The translations under genes and the position numbers were made by a program. The notes under the pieces are model-generated. The model made no database searches. It had not been told where the DNA came from and saw nothing but the letters and a program-made list of their open reading frames with translations. DNA of 64,000 bases from Xanthobacteraceae bacterium (GTDB lineage Bacteria; Pseudomonadota; Alphaproteobacteria; Rhizobiales; Xanthobacteraceae), in contig JAIENY010000014.1 of NCBI GenBank assembly GCA_019750915.1, positions 86,493-150,492 of the forward strand. Direction: 5' to 3'. The first letter of the stretch is position 1; each line of letters opens with the position of its first letter. Positions 27,641 through 36,348 of the stretch are shown here, piece by piece.

Positions 27641-29260
27641 CTAGAATCCCAGCGCGCAGCCGTCCTTGCGCGGATCGGATCCGCCCAACAACGTTCCGTT
27701 CGTCCAGTCGATCATGACGGCCTGACCGCCACCGATAGGGCGTTCCGGCGCCTGAACCTGAAAGCCTCGACGCTCGAACTCGGCACCGATCGCAAGCCGC
27801 AGCGAACTTTCCATTTCCACTTTATTGGTTCCTGGCAGCGGAAATAAACGCGGCAGGTCGATCGCGGTTTGCAGGTCGAGGTCGTAATCAAACACCTTCG
27901 CAAGAAAGTGCGCGTGTCCCATCGCCTGATAATGGCCACCCATGACGCCGAACGCCATCGACACGCGGCCCTGCTCTACAACCATTCCGGGAATGATGGT
28001 GTGCAGGGGCCGTTTGCGCGGAGCGATCGCATTTGGATGTCCTGGCTTGATGACAAAGCCCTGGCCGCGGTTCTGCAACAGCACGCCCGATTTCGGACCC
28101 ATCAAGCCGGTGCCATAGGGACTATAAATCGAGTTGATGAAGCTGGCCGCGTTCCGGTCCTTGTCGATGACGGCGATATAGACCGTATCACGATGGTCCG
28201 GGCCTTCCAGAACGGGTAGCGGATTGATCGCCCGCCTCAGATCGATCCTGCCGGCGAGCATTTTGGCAAAAGTGTCAGAAAGCAGATAGTCGACAGGAAC
28301 ATCGGCCATCGCCGGGTCCGCCACCCACTGGTCACGAGCGGCGTAAGCCAGTCGCGTCGCCTCAACCTCAATATGCAGATTGTCGATGTCGAGCGGATCG
28401 GACTTGGGCTTGAATTGCGACAGGATGTTGAGGATCATCAGAGCGACGATGCCCTGCCCGTTCGGCGGACATTCGTAGACCGAGCGCCCACGAAAATCGG
28501 TTTTGATCGGAGTGACATATTCGCCGGCCGCTTCGGAGAAGTCTTCAAGACTGTGAAGGCCGCCGAGGCTGCGCAGGTATGTGACAATATCTTCCGCGAC
28601 GCTGCCACGATAGAAAGCCTCCGGCCCCTCGCGCCCGATTGCCTCGAGCGTCGCGGCAAGCTCTCGCTGATATTGCAACTGGCCGACCGCCGGCGCCTCG
28701 TTGCCAGTCAAGAAAATACGCCGTGATGACGCATCGCCCTTGATCAGATCGCGCTGTTTGTCGATGTCATAAGCCACGCGTGGCGTAATCGGATAGCCGT
28801 TGCGCGCCATCTCGATCGCCGGCGCCAGGAGTTCCGAGAGCTGCATGCGGCCGTGATCTTTGATCAACCGCGACCAGGCCTCCACCGCGCCGGGAATTGT
28901 CACGGCATGCGGCGATTGCCGGGGGATCGATGTGATGCCCTGCTGAACGAACCACTCGCATGTGGCGGCTGCCGGCGCGCGGCCCGAGCCATTATAAGCG
29001 AGAATGTCATCCGATCCGTTGCGGGAATAAAGTACGAAGCAATCGCCGCCAATTCCGGTCGAGCCCGACTCGACGACACTCTGCACGGCGCAGGCTGCGA
29101 CGGCGGCATCCATGGCGTTGCCGCCGGCCTTGAGCACATCGACCGCAACCAGCGTCGACGCCGGATGAGACGTCGCCGCCATTCCATTCCGGCCCACAGC
29201 GAGCGAACGTCCGGGCTTCTCAAAATCACGCGCCATTCTCAAATTTCCATCCTCACGCAT
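27641..29260 (-). CDS. Gamma-glutamyltransferase family protein (Ntn hydrolase)
   Basis: 539 residues from ATG at 29260 (ATG at 29236 also possible). The N-terminal part has HPASTLVAVDVLKAGGNAMD and STGIGGDCFVLYS, hallmark of the GGT fold. The likely catalytic threonine made N-terminal by self-cleavage is T359 in HRDTVYIAVIDKDRNAAS. A late motif, GVMGGHYQAMGHAH, is also typical. I see no clear signal peptide, so it may be cytoplasmic, as in many GGT-like acylases. It probably cleaves gamma-glutamyl amide bonds, such as in glutathione. It leads the operon with the peptide-type ABC importer. Confidence 0.88.
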   Translation of the reverse strand: MREDGNLRMARDFEKPGRSLAVGRNGMAATSHPASTLVAVDVLKAGGNAMDAAVAACAVQSVVESGSTGIGGDCFVLYSRNGSDDILAYNGSGRAPAAATCEWFVQQGITSIPRQSPHAVTIPGAVEAWSRLIKDHGRMQLSELLAPAIEMARNGYPITPRVAYDIDKQRDLIKGDASSRRIFLTGNEAPAVGQLQYQRELAATLEAIGREGPEAFYRGSVAEDIVTYLRSLGGLHSLEDFSEAAGEYVTPIKTDFRGRSVYECPPNGQGIVALMILNILSQFKPKSDPLDIDNLHIEVEATRLAYAARDQWVADPAMADVPVDYLLSDTFAKMLAGRIDLRRAINPLPVLEGPDHRDTVYIAVIDKDRNAASFINSIYSPYGTGLMGPKSGVLLQNRGQGFVIKPGHPNAIAPRKRPLHTIIPGMVVEQGRVSMAFGVMGGHYQAMGHAHFLAKVFDYDLDLQTAIDLPRLFPLPGTNKVEMESSLRLAIGAEFERRGFQVQAPERPIGGGQAVMIDWTNGTLLGGSDPRKDGCALGF

Positions 29261-29428
29261 TTCGTCCCGCGAAATCCTGGACGCCGTTCATTAGCTCAAA
29301 CGCGACAGTAAATTCTAGTCGGCCGTAGCGGAAAGGTCAGCTTACGGACGGGCTTACCGCTGGGCACCCTCGCTTGCTAGCCGGAAGACAACGCTGTACC
29401 AATCCATGGTTGCTGGGATTTTATCGCC

Positions 29429-30115
29429 TTGACTCAACAATCGACCCTTATTCCGAGGCAGAACCTCCATGGCACGCTCACGCAAAATCTGCGCGACCTG
29501 ATTCAGCAGGGCGAACTCAAGCCCGGCGAGAAAATTCCCGAGCGCCTTTTGTGTGAACGGTTTGGCGTTTCACGCACTCCCCTGCGCGAGGCGCTCAAGG
29601 TTCTGGCAGCCGAGGGATTGGTGGAGCTGCTGCTTCAGCGCGGGGCAATCGTCGCGCAACTGACGCCGGAGGATATCGAAGAGCTGTTTCCGATCATGGC
29701 CGCGCTAGAGGCGCTTGCGGGCGAACTTGCGTGCGATCGCGCCACCGATGCGGACGTCGCCCGTATGCGGGAACTGCACGAACAAATGATCGAAAGCTAC
29801 CGCGGCGGCGACGAGATCACCTATCTGCGGCTCAATCGCCTGATCCACGAGGAATTCTTTGCAATCGCCCGTAACGAAACGTTGGCGGCGATGTACCAGC
29901 AGATTCTCTCCCGTATCCACTCGTATCGTTTCATCGTGCGCAAGAGCCAGGCGAACTGGGAGAGCGCGGTGAAGGAGCACGAGCAGATCATGGAGGCCTT
30001 CGGCCAGCGCGACAAGGCACGGCTGGTGCGACTGCTGCGCAAGCATATCACCGGCACGACCGTGCGGATCGCAAAGGAAACGTTGCCGCTGCAGGGCGAC
30101 GACAAGGGGCGATAA
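29429..30115 (+). CDS. GntR-family regulator, FCD domain (FadR subfamily)
   Basis: 228 residues. The apparent start is TTG at 29429; no in-frame ATG precedes the conserved domain. The winged helix-turn-helix runs from LIQQGELKPGEKIPERLLCE to FGVSRTPLREALKVLAAEGL. The FCD effector domain (about 75-215) carries metal-type histidine and Asp residues (LNRLIHEEFF, KEHEQIMEAF). It is divergent from ggt and convergent with the enoyl-CoA hydratase gene, so control of the ggt-ABC operon is the simplest guess. Confidence 0.88.
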   Translation: MTQQSTLIPRQNLHGTLTQNLRDLIQQGELKPGEKIPERLLCERFGVSRTPLREALKVLAAEGLVELLLQRGAIVAQLTPEDIEELFPIMAALEALAGELACDRATDADVARMRELHEQMIESYRGGDEITYLRLNRLIHEEFFAIARNETLAAMYQQILSRIHSYRFIVRKSQANWESAVKEHEQIMEAFGQRDKARLVRLLRKHITGTTVRIAKETLPLQGDDKGR

Positions 30116-30118
30116 GAC

Positions 30119-30931
30119 TTATCGGCCCTGCCAATCCACGGCAGCCTTGCCTCCGAACGCTGCCACCGCGCGCCGGAAATCCTCGCTGCCATAGCACGCC
30201 CGGATCAGATCGCTGATGTCAGGGTTCGCCTCGCGCGCAATAAGGCGCAACGTCTCACGCGTCGCCTTCATGCTGATCGGAGCGTGGCCGAGCAACCGCT
30301 CGCATAATCGCGCGACTTCGGCGTCCAGCTGAGTGGCCGGAACCACGCTCTCAAGATAGCCCGTCGGCGCCAGAGCTTCTGCGGTCGGCATTTCGGCCAG
30401 AAGCAGCATGCGTTTCACCCAACTGACGCCAAGCGTCGCGGTGAGGCGCCGCAGGTTCGCGGCCGAAAGGCAGTTGCCGAGCGTACGCGCGATCGGGACG
30501 CCAAACCGCGCTCCTTCGGCGGCGATCCGGATATCGCAAGCGTTGGCGATCGCGAGCCCTCCGCCGACGGCATAGCCTTCCACGACCGCGATGCTCGGCA
30601 CGCGAAGGGCTTCAAGCGCATCAATGAACCCGTCGATCTTTGTCTCGTATGCGATGCCATCCTCGCCAGAGTTAAAGGCGCGAAACTGCGTAATGTCGGT
30701 CCCCGCAACAAACGCCTTTCCGCCAGCCCCCCGCAACACCGCGACCTTGATCGAATGATTTTCCTCGATCGTGCGGCAGGCATCGACGAGACCGTTATAC
30801 ATCGCCCATGTCATCGCATTGCGCGCCGCGGGCCGATCAAACAACACATGAGCGACATGCCCGTCGACGGTGATGGAAACGCGACCATCATCCGGTTGCG
30901 CGGCATCCGTGGTCGAGGTCTGCGTGCTCAT
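30119..30931 (-). CDS. Enoyl-CoA hydratase/isomerase (crotonase) family protein
   Basis: 270 residues. The crotonase fold is visible in VLFDRPAARNAMTWAMYNGL, the oxyanion-hole segments GKAFVAGTDITQF and VEGYAVGGGLAIANACDIR, and the trimer region RLTATLGVSWVKRMLLLAE. The two usual hydratase glutamates are not obvious at their normal sites (the second segment reads GVPIARTLGNCLS), so the reaction may be isomerisation, hydrolysis or decarboxylation of a CoA ester. It overlaps the upstream CoA-transferase stop as ATGA, so the two are one operon. Confidence 0.85.
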   Translation of the reverse strand: MSTQTSTTDAAQPDDGRVSITVDGHVAHVLFDRPAARNAMTWAMYNGLVDACRTIEENHSIKVAVLRGAGGKAFVAGTDITQFRAFNSGEDGIAYETKIDGFIDALEALRVPSIAVVEGYAVGGGLAIANACDIRIAAEGARFGVPIARTLGNCLSAANLRRLTATLGVSWVKRMLLLAEMPTAEALAPTGYLESVVPATQLDAEVARLCERLLGHAPISMKATRETLRLIAREANPDISDLIRACYGSEDFRRAVAAFGGKAAVDWQGR

Positions 30932-32199
30932 GCCGAAAACGCTCCCTGCTTGCGCATGTCCTCAAGTTCGTCCGCGCTGAAACCATTCTCCGTCAGCACC
31001 TGATCTGTATGTTCACCAAGAAGCGGCGGATGGCGCCGGACTTGCTGCGGGGTGCCGGTCAGCTTCACGGCAAAGCCGATATTGGGCACCTTGCCTTCCA
31101 CGGGATGATCGATCTCAATCCGCATCTTGCGATGCTGGCCGTGCTCGCTTTCAAACGCTTCCGGATACGTGTTCATGCGACCGGCCGGAATGCCGACCTT
31201 CAGAAGCCGGTCGACCCATTCCTCCGAGGTGTGCTGAACGAAATTCTTCTCCAACTCTTCGATCAGTAGCTCGCGATTGGCAAGCCGCGCGGAAATATCG
31301 ACAAACCGCGAATCCGCCAGCAGATCCTGCCGGCCGAGCTCCTCGCAGAGTTTCTGCCACAGCTTCTGATTGGTCGCGCCCATCACAAAGTAGCCGTCCG
31401 ACGAGCGGACGGCCTGATACGGCGCGCTCATGCGGTTCGATGTGCCGACTGGCTCCGGAATGCGGCCGGTGCCCCAATATTCGGACGTATCCCAGATCGA
31501 AAACGCCATTGCCGCCTCGAACAGCGACGCATCGATGAACTGGCCCTGCCCTGTGGCCTTGGCCCCGATATAGGCGCTCAACATCGCATAGGTCGCAAAT
31601 AGCGCGCAGCCGATATCGGCGACAGGCACGCCCGCCTTCACCGGCGGACTGCCGGGATGTCCCGTCACGCTCATCACGCCGGACATCGCCTGCGCCATCA
31701 GATCAAACCCGGGGCGATCCGCCCACGGTCCGGTCTGCCCGAAACCCGAGATGCTCACATAAACGAGACGCGGGTTGATCGCAGCGAGCGTTTCATAATC
31801 GATACCGAGCTTCTTCACGACACCCGGGCGATAATTTTCGACCACGATATCCGCGGTCTCGGCGAGTTTCAGAAATGCGGCGCGGCCAGAGGGATTTTTC
31901 AGGTTCAGCGTGACACTGCGCTTGTTCCTGTTCATGTTGAGGAAGCCCATGCTGTCGTTGCCCTTGAGCTTGAAGCCCATGGCGCCGCGTGTTTGATCAC
32001 CCGTCTCGGGCGGCTCGATCTTGACGACGTCTGCACCAAGATCAGCGAGCAGCATGGTCGAGAATGGGCCGGCCATCACCTGGGTGACATCGAGCACGCG
32101 AATGCCAGCCAGCGGCAGAGGGCGAGACGGACTGGTTGCAGCACCAGCCGTGGGCTTGCCGGGCGCAAGCCTCGACGTCTGATCCGAAAACTGATCCAA
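30928..32199 (-). CDS. Class III CoA-transferase (CaiB/BaiF family)
   Basis: 423 residues with TTG as start at 32199. That codon has a perfect AAGGAGG site 6 bp upstream (32206-32212), while the longer frame starting with GTG at 32247 has none. Family motifs are IRVLDVTQVMAGPFSTMLLA, LGADVVKIEPPETGDQTRG and the catalytic aspartate in GFGQTGPWADRPGFDLMAQA. It moves CoA between an acyl-CoA and a free acid. With the crotonase downstream it probably activates and processes an organic acid; the acid is unknown. Confidence 0.9.
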   Translation of the reverse strand: MDQFSDQTSRLAPGKPTAGAATSPSRPLPLAGIRVLDVTQVMAGPFSTMLLADLGADVVKIEPPETGDQTRGAMGFKLKGNDSMGFLNMNRNKRSVTLNLKNPSGRAAFLKLAETADIVVENYRPGVVKKLGIDYETLAAINPRLVYVSISGFGQTGPWADRPGFDLMAQAMSGVMSVTGHPGSPPVKAGVPVADIGCALFATYAMLSAYIGAKATGQGQFIDASLFEAAMAFSIWDTSEYWGTGRIPEPVGTSNRMSAPYQAVRSSDGYFVMGATNQKLWQKLCEELGRQDLLADSRFVDISARLANRELLIEELEKNFVQHTSEEWVDRLLKVGIPAGRMNTYPEAFESEHGQHRKMRIEIDHPVEGKVPNIGFAVKLTGTPQQVRRHPPLLGEHTDQVLTENGFSADELEDMRKQGAFSA

Positions 32200-32205
32200 G
32201 GGCAA

Positions 32206-32212
32206 CCTCCTT
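32206..32212 (-). promoter_or_regulatory. Ribosome binding site that fixes the CoA-transferase start
   Basis: On the minus strand AAGGAGG, the full anti-SD complement, stands 6 bases before a TTG at 32199 in the CoA-transferase frame. Confidence 0.75.
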
Positions 32213-32402
32213 CGCTGGCCAATCGTGGCCCTTTTTTTGAGAGACACTCATACCCAATGCAGCCGCCTGCTCGCAAGCGTAATGAATTATGAATTCATTA
32301 TTCACTGATGAGAATAAGCAAACCGGATGATCCTCGCCGTTCGGTTTAGCGCGCCAATTACTCTGCAGCGACGCCGGAATCGTTTTCGCAGGAACCGGAC
32401 GG

Positions 32403-34811
32403 TCAGTTTGACAACGCCTGGAGATACCTGACGGTTCTTCCCGCCGACACCGCCTGTGCGGCGTGAATGATCGCGTTGGTATCGATGTTGTAGTGATGGA
32501 ACAGATCGGCGATCGTTCCGGTCTGGCCGAAATGTTCGACGCCCAGAGCCTTGACGCGATGCCCCTGGACACTCCCAAGCCACGAAAGCGTCAGCGGGTG
32601 ACTATCAACAACTGTCACGATGCCGCAGTTGCGATCGAGTTGCGCCAGCATCCGCTCGATATGGCTGGTGGCGATCTGATTTCCCCGCTGCCGTGCGCGT
32701 TCGGCGGCTTGGGCCCCGGCATTCAGGCGATCGGCTGACGTCACCGCGAGGAGCGCGACATCGCGGCGATCTTCCGCCAGCAATCCGGCGGCGGCAATCG
32801 CCTCAGGCGCTACCACGCCTTGATACGCGATCATGACGGACGTGTTCGGGGTCGGCGGCCGCATCCAGTACGCTCCGAGAATGATGTCGCTGGCCAGCAT
32901 GTCCGTCATTTGCCGCACCGGCTGCTCCAGCGGCCTTGTCGACAGCCGCAGATAGACCGAGCCGCCAGTCTGGTCACGAAGCCATGTCGTCTCGTCCGGA
33001 TCGCCCTCGCCGCTCCTCTGCATGTAATCTAAGCCAAACCGCATGATGGTCGCGAGTTCATCGACAAACGCCGGCTCGAACGCACACAAGCCATCCTGCG
33101 CCATTCCGATCAGCGGCGTGCCGATCGACTGATGCGCGCCGCCCTCCGGCGCCAGCGCCAGGCCGGACGGCGTCGCCACCAGCATGAACCGCGCATCCTG
33201 ATAGCAGGCGTAGTTCAGTTGATCCGCCGAACGATAGATAAACGGATCGTACACGGTGCCGACCGGCAACAGCCGCACGCCGTTAATCGAATGCGACAAA
33301 CCGAGCGCCGACAGCATGAGCATCAAATTCGACTCGGCAATGCCGAGTTCAAGATGCTGCCCGGAGGGACCGAACTCCCAGGCATAGGTCGAGGGGATTC
33401 GCTCCGCCTTGAATGTATCCGCCATTTTGTCGCGCGCGAACAAACCGCGCCGGTTGACCCACGGGCCAAGATTGGTCGACACCGTGACGTCGGGCGAGGT
33501 CGTGACAATGCGCTCCGCAAACGGGCTGTCGTCGCGCGCGATCTCATTGAGGATCTGTCCAAACCCCATCTGGGTCGAGATGGCCTTGCCGGCGTTCGCT
33601 GGCGTCGCGAGCATTTCCGGCACGTCCACCGCTGGCGCGGCGAGCCGCCGCGTTCCTTTCGCAAAAAAGGGAGCGGAATGGACAAATGCTTCAAGCTTTT
33701 TCTCATCCAGCCTGCAGCCTTCCCATTTATCCCATTCATGATCGGGGCGAACGCCTGCGCTGTGCTGAAGAATAGACATCTGCGCCGGCGTCATCAGTCC
33801 CGCATGATTGTCCTTGTGGCCCGCCAGCGGAAGACTGAAGCCCTTGATGGTGTAGCAGATGAAGCAGGTCGGACGATCGTGCCGCGACGCGTTCTCGAAA
33901 GCCTTCAGCAGGCTCGGCATGTCGTGACCGCCGAGATTGTTCATCAAAGCCGCAAGCTCCGCATCCGAGCGTCGCTCGATCAACGTGCTGACTGGTCCCT
34001 GATCGCCGATTTCATCGAGCAGCTTCCTTCGCCACGCCGCGCCGCCCTGAAAGGTGAGCGCCGAATAAAGCTGGTTCGGACAACGGTCGATCCAGTCGCG
34101 CAAGACCTCTCCGCCAGGCTCGGCGAAGGCCTGTTGCTGCAACGTGCCGTATTTGAGAATGACGACGTCCCAACCAAAATTGGCGAACATCTGCTCGAAT
34201 TTCTGCCACAGCCCTTCGCGGATCACCGCGTCGAGCGACTGGCGATTGTAATCGACGATCCACCAGCAATTGCGCAGGCCGTGTTTCCAGCCTTCGATCA
34301 GCGCCTCATAGATATTGCCTTCGTCCATCTCGGCGTCGCCGACCAGCGCCACCATGCGGCCTTCCGGACGCTCCTTCATCCAGCCATGGTCATTGACGTA
34401 ATCCTGCACCAGCGAGGAGAACAATGTTTGTGCAACACCGAGTCCCACCGAGCCGGTCGAGAAGTCCACATCGTCCGAGTCTTTGGTCCGCGATGGATAG
34501 CTTTGCGCGCCCTTGAAGCCACGGAAATTCCGCAGTTTCTCAACGCTTTGATTGCCCGCCAGATACTGGATCGCATGAAAGATCGGACCGGCATGAGGCT
34601 TCACCGCCACCCGGTCCTGCGGGCGGAGTGCGTCAAAATACAGAGCCGTCATGATCGTCGCCAGTGATGCCGACGAAGCCTGATGGCCTCCGACCTTGAC
34701 CTCACCGGCCTGACGCACATGGTTGGCGTGATGAATGGTCCATGACGCCAGCCACAGAACGCGGCGTTCGAGTTCGGCCAGCATCGTCAATCGATCGTCT
34801 TGAGCCGTCAT
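32403..34811 (-). CDS. Homodimeric 2-oxoacid dehydrogenase E1 / transketolase-like enzyme (MdeB-like)
   Basis: 802 residues from ATG at 34811 (upstream AGGA); a longer frame runs back into the Lrp promoter. The N-terminal ThDP domain has VGGHQASSASLATIMTALYF and the cofactor motif GDAEMDEGNIYEALIEGWKH ending in IVDYNRQS. The pyrimidine domain has LELGIAESNLMLMLSALGLS, followed by a transketolase C-terminal domain. It resembles AceE-type E1 and the Pseudomonas MdeB protein, linked to 2-oxobutyrate from methionine breakdown. A divergent Lrp-type regulator matches that arrangement, but no mdeA (methionine gamma-lyase) is here and no E2/E3 genes adjoin. Confidence 0.82.
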   Translation of the reverse strand: MTAQDDRLTMLAELERRVLWLASWTIHHANHVRQAGEVKVGGHQASSASLATIMTALYFDALRPQDRVAVKPHAGPIFHAIQYLAGNQSVEKLRNFRGFKGAQSYPSRTKDSDDVDFSTGSVGLGVAQTLFSSLVQDYVNDHGWMKERPEGRMVALVGDAEMDEGNIYEALIEGWKHGLRNCWWIVDYNRQSLDAVIREGLWQKFEQMFANFGWDVVILKYGTLQQQAFAEPGGEVLRDWIDRCPNQLYSALTFQGGAAWRRKLLDEIGDQGPVSTLIERRSDAELAALMNNLGGHDMPSLLKAFENASRHDRPTCFICYTIKGFSLPLAGHKDNHAGLMTPAQMSILQHSAGVRPDHEWDKWEGCRLDEKKLEAFVHSAPFFAKGTRRLAAPAVDVPEMLATPANAGKAISTQMGFGQILNEIARDDSPFAERIVTTSPDVTVSTNLGPWVNRRGLFARDKMADTFKAERIPSTYAWEFGPSGQHLELGIAESNLMLMLSALGLSHSINGVRLLPVGTVYDPFIYRSADQLNYACYQDARFMLVATPSGLALAPEGGAHQSIGTPLIGMAQDGLCAFEPAFVDELATIMRFGLDYMQRSGEGDPDETTWLRDQTGGSVYLRLSTRPLEQPVRQMTDMLASDIILGAYWMRPPTPNTSVMIAYQGVVAPEAIAAAGLLAEDRRDVALLAVTSADRLNAGAQAAERARQRGNQIATSHIERMLAQLDRNCGIVTVVDSHPLTLSWLGSVQGHRVKALGVEHFGQTGTIADLFHHYNIDTNAIIHAAQAVSAGRTVRYLQALSN

Positions 34812-34891
34812 GGGTGGTTTCCTGCCTATCACCGCCAGTGCGGGTTTTTCGAAGGAAAACGATAATCCCAATGGACCGCCATAATTTCTCA

Positions 34892-34930
34892 AAGTATTAC
34901 ATTACATCGATACTTATTGGTATAATACTT
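34892..34930. promoter_or_regulatory. Dyad operator and promoter between mdeB-like gene and lrp-like gene
   Basis: AAGTATTA (34892-34899) and its complement TAATACTT (34923-34930) have centres 31 bp apart, three helical turns. The right half overlaps a consensus -10 box, TATAAT, at 34921-34926 pointing towards the Lrp gene. AT-rich dyads of this sort are typical Lrp/AsnC targets, so autoregulation and control of the divergent E1 gene are likely. Confidence 0.55.
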
Positions 34931-34963
34931 CATACGATGAACCATATTTCGGATTTCATTCCA

Positions 34964-35425
34964 ATGATCAAACTCGATGCGATTGACCGCAAAATCCTTT
35001 CGATTCTTCAGGCCGACAGCCGCATCACCATGCAGGATCTCGCCGAACGAGTCGGGTTATCGGTTTCGCCATGCCACCGGCGTGTAAAACTGCTGGAAGA
35101 ACGAGGCATCATCACGCGCTACAGCGCGATGGTCGATCAAAAGTCGTTGGGCCTGCACGTCAGCGTTTTCATCTCGATCAAACTCGAGCGCCAGAAGGAA
35201 GAAGACCTCGACCGTTTCGCCAAAGCCATCTCGAACTGGAGCGAAGTGCTGGAATGCTACCTGATGACCGGCAACCGCGACTATCTCCTGCGTGTCGTCG
35301 CCGCCGATCTCGCGTCCTACGAAACTTTCCTCAAGACCAAGCTGACGCGGCTGAACGGCATTGCCTCCATCGAATCCAGCTTCGCGCTCAGCCAGGTGAA
35401 ATATTCGATCTCGCTGCCGGTCTGA
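34964..35425 (+). CDS. Lrp/AsnC-family transcriptional regulator
   Basis: 153 residues from ATG at 34964; ATG at 34937 would add nine. With the -10 box at 34921-34926, transcription should start near 34933, so the first ATG would be nearly leaderless and the second has a 30-nt leader; neither has a clear ribosome site. The helix-turn-helix runs from LDAIDRKILSILQADSRITM to about 60. A RAM (AsnC_trans_reg) domain follows with YLMTGNRDYLLRVVAADLASY. It probably senses an amino acid and regulates the divergent 2-oxoacid dehydrogenase gene. Confidence 0.9.
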   Translation: MIKLDAIDRKILSILQADSRITMQDLAERVGLSVSPCHRRVKLLEERGIITRYSAMVDQKSLGLHVSVFISIKLERQKEEDLDRFAKAISNWSEVLECYLMTGNRDYLLRVVAADLASYETFLKTKLTRLNGIASIESSFALSQVKYSISLPV

Positions 35426-35430
35426 GACCG

Positions 35431-36348
35431 CTAGCGGCGATACGGCTCACCCAATGTCGCCGGTGCCATCTGGCGGCCGACGAGTCCACCAACCGCCAGC
35501 AGCGCCAGCAGATACGGCAACATGATGAGAAACGCATTGGGGATGTCGATACCCAGCGCGGGGAGCTGGAATTGCAGCGCCGTCGCAGCGCCGAACAGCA
35601 GGCAGGCCAGCGTGGTGCCGCCGATCTTCCACTTGCCGAAGATTACCGAAGCGATCGCAAGATAGCCCGCGCCACGGGTCATGCCCTCTGTGAAGGTATG
35701 GATATCGCCGATCGACAGGAACGCGCCGGCGAGCGAGGCCATGAAGCCCGCGAACGACACACAGCCGTAGCGGATGCGCGTCACTGACAGGCCCGACTTG
35801 TCGACCGCCTTCGGCTCCATGCCCGCGGCATGGATAGAAAGTCCGACGGAGGTGTAACGAAGCACCAGCGCGGTCATGATGATAACGGCCACACCGGCAT
35901 AAAGCAGCCAGACCTGCTCGAACACCGCGCTGCCGATCACCGGAATGTCGCCAAACAACGGCGGCTTGATTTTTGACAGGCCCGGAATTTCCGCCCGCGA
36001 ACGCGCCCCAAAAATCTCGCGATAGGCCAGCGTGGTCGCGCCCAGCACGAGGATATTGATGCCGATGCCGGAGACAATCTGATTGGCGCGAAGCGTGTTG
36101 CTCAAAAACGCCTGTAACAGGGCAATCGGCTGGACCGCGATGATGCCAATCAGAAGACCGATCAGCGGATTGCCGGTCGCCCATGCACCGACAGCCGCAG
36201 CAAAGGCCGAGGTCAACATCATGCCCTCAATGCTCATATTGAGGACGCCCGCGCGCTCACTGACCATTTCACCGATGCCCGCAAGCAACAGCGGCGTCGC
36301 AAGGCGGATTGAGGAGCCGAGAAAGACTGCGAACAGTTCCCAGGTCAT
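35431..36348 (-). CDS. BMP-type ABC transporter permease 2 (YufQ-like)
   Basis: 305 residues from ATG at 36348 (overlapping the previous stop as ATGA); a GTG four codons upstream is also in frame. About nine membrane helices of the BPD_transp_2 family (LivH/RbsC type). Key stretches are LLLAGIGEMVSERAGVLNMS and RAAGMEPKA-like HAAGMEPKAVDKSGLSVTRI. Last gene of the SBP-ATPase-permease-permease operon. Forms the channel with the YufP-like subunit for nucleoside-type substrates. Confidence 0.9.
   Translation of the reverse strand: MTWELFAVFLGSSIRLATPLLLAGIGEMVSERAGVLNMSIEGMMLTSAFAAAVGAWATGNPLIGLLIGIIAVQPIALLQAFLSNTLRANQIVSGIGINILVLGATTLAYREIFGARSRAEIPGLSKIKPPLFGDIPVIGSAVFEQVWLLYAGVAVIIMTALVLRYTSVGLSIHAAGMEPKAVDKSGLSVTRIRYGCVSFAGFMASLAGAFLSIGDIHTFTEGMTRGAGYLAIASVIFGKWKIGGTTLACLLFGAATALQFQLPALGIDIPNAFLIMLPYLLALLAVGGLVGRQMAPATLGEPYRR

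Noticed and set aside
33132..34667. 511-codon open frame antisense to the E1 dehydrogenase gene
   Set aside because: Shadow frame; the opposite strand encodes an unmistakable ThDP enzyme.
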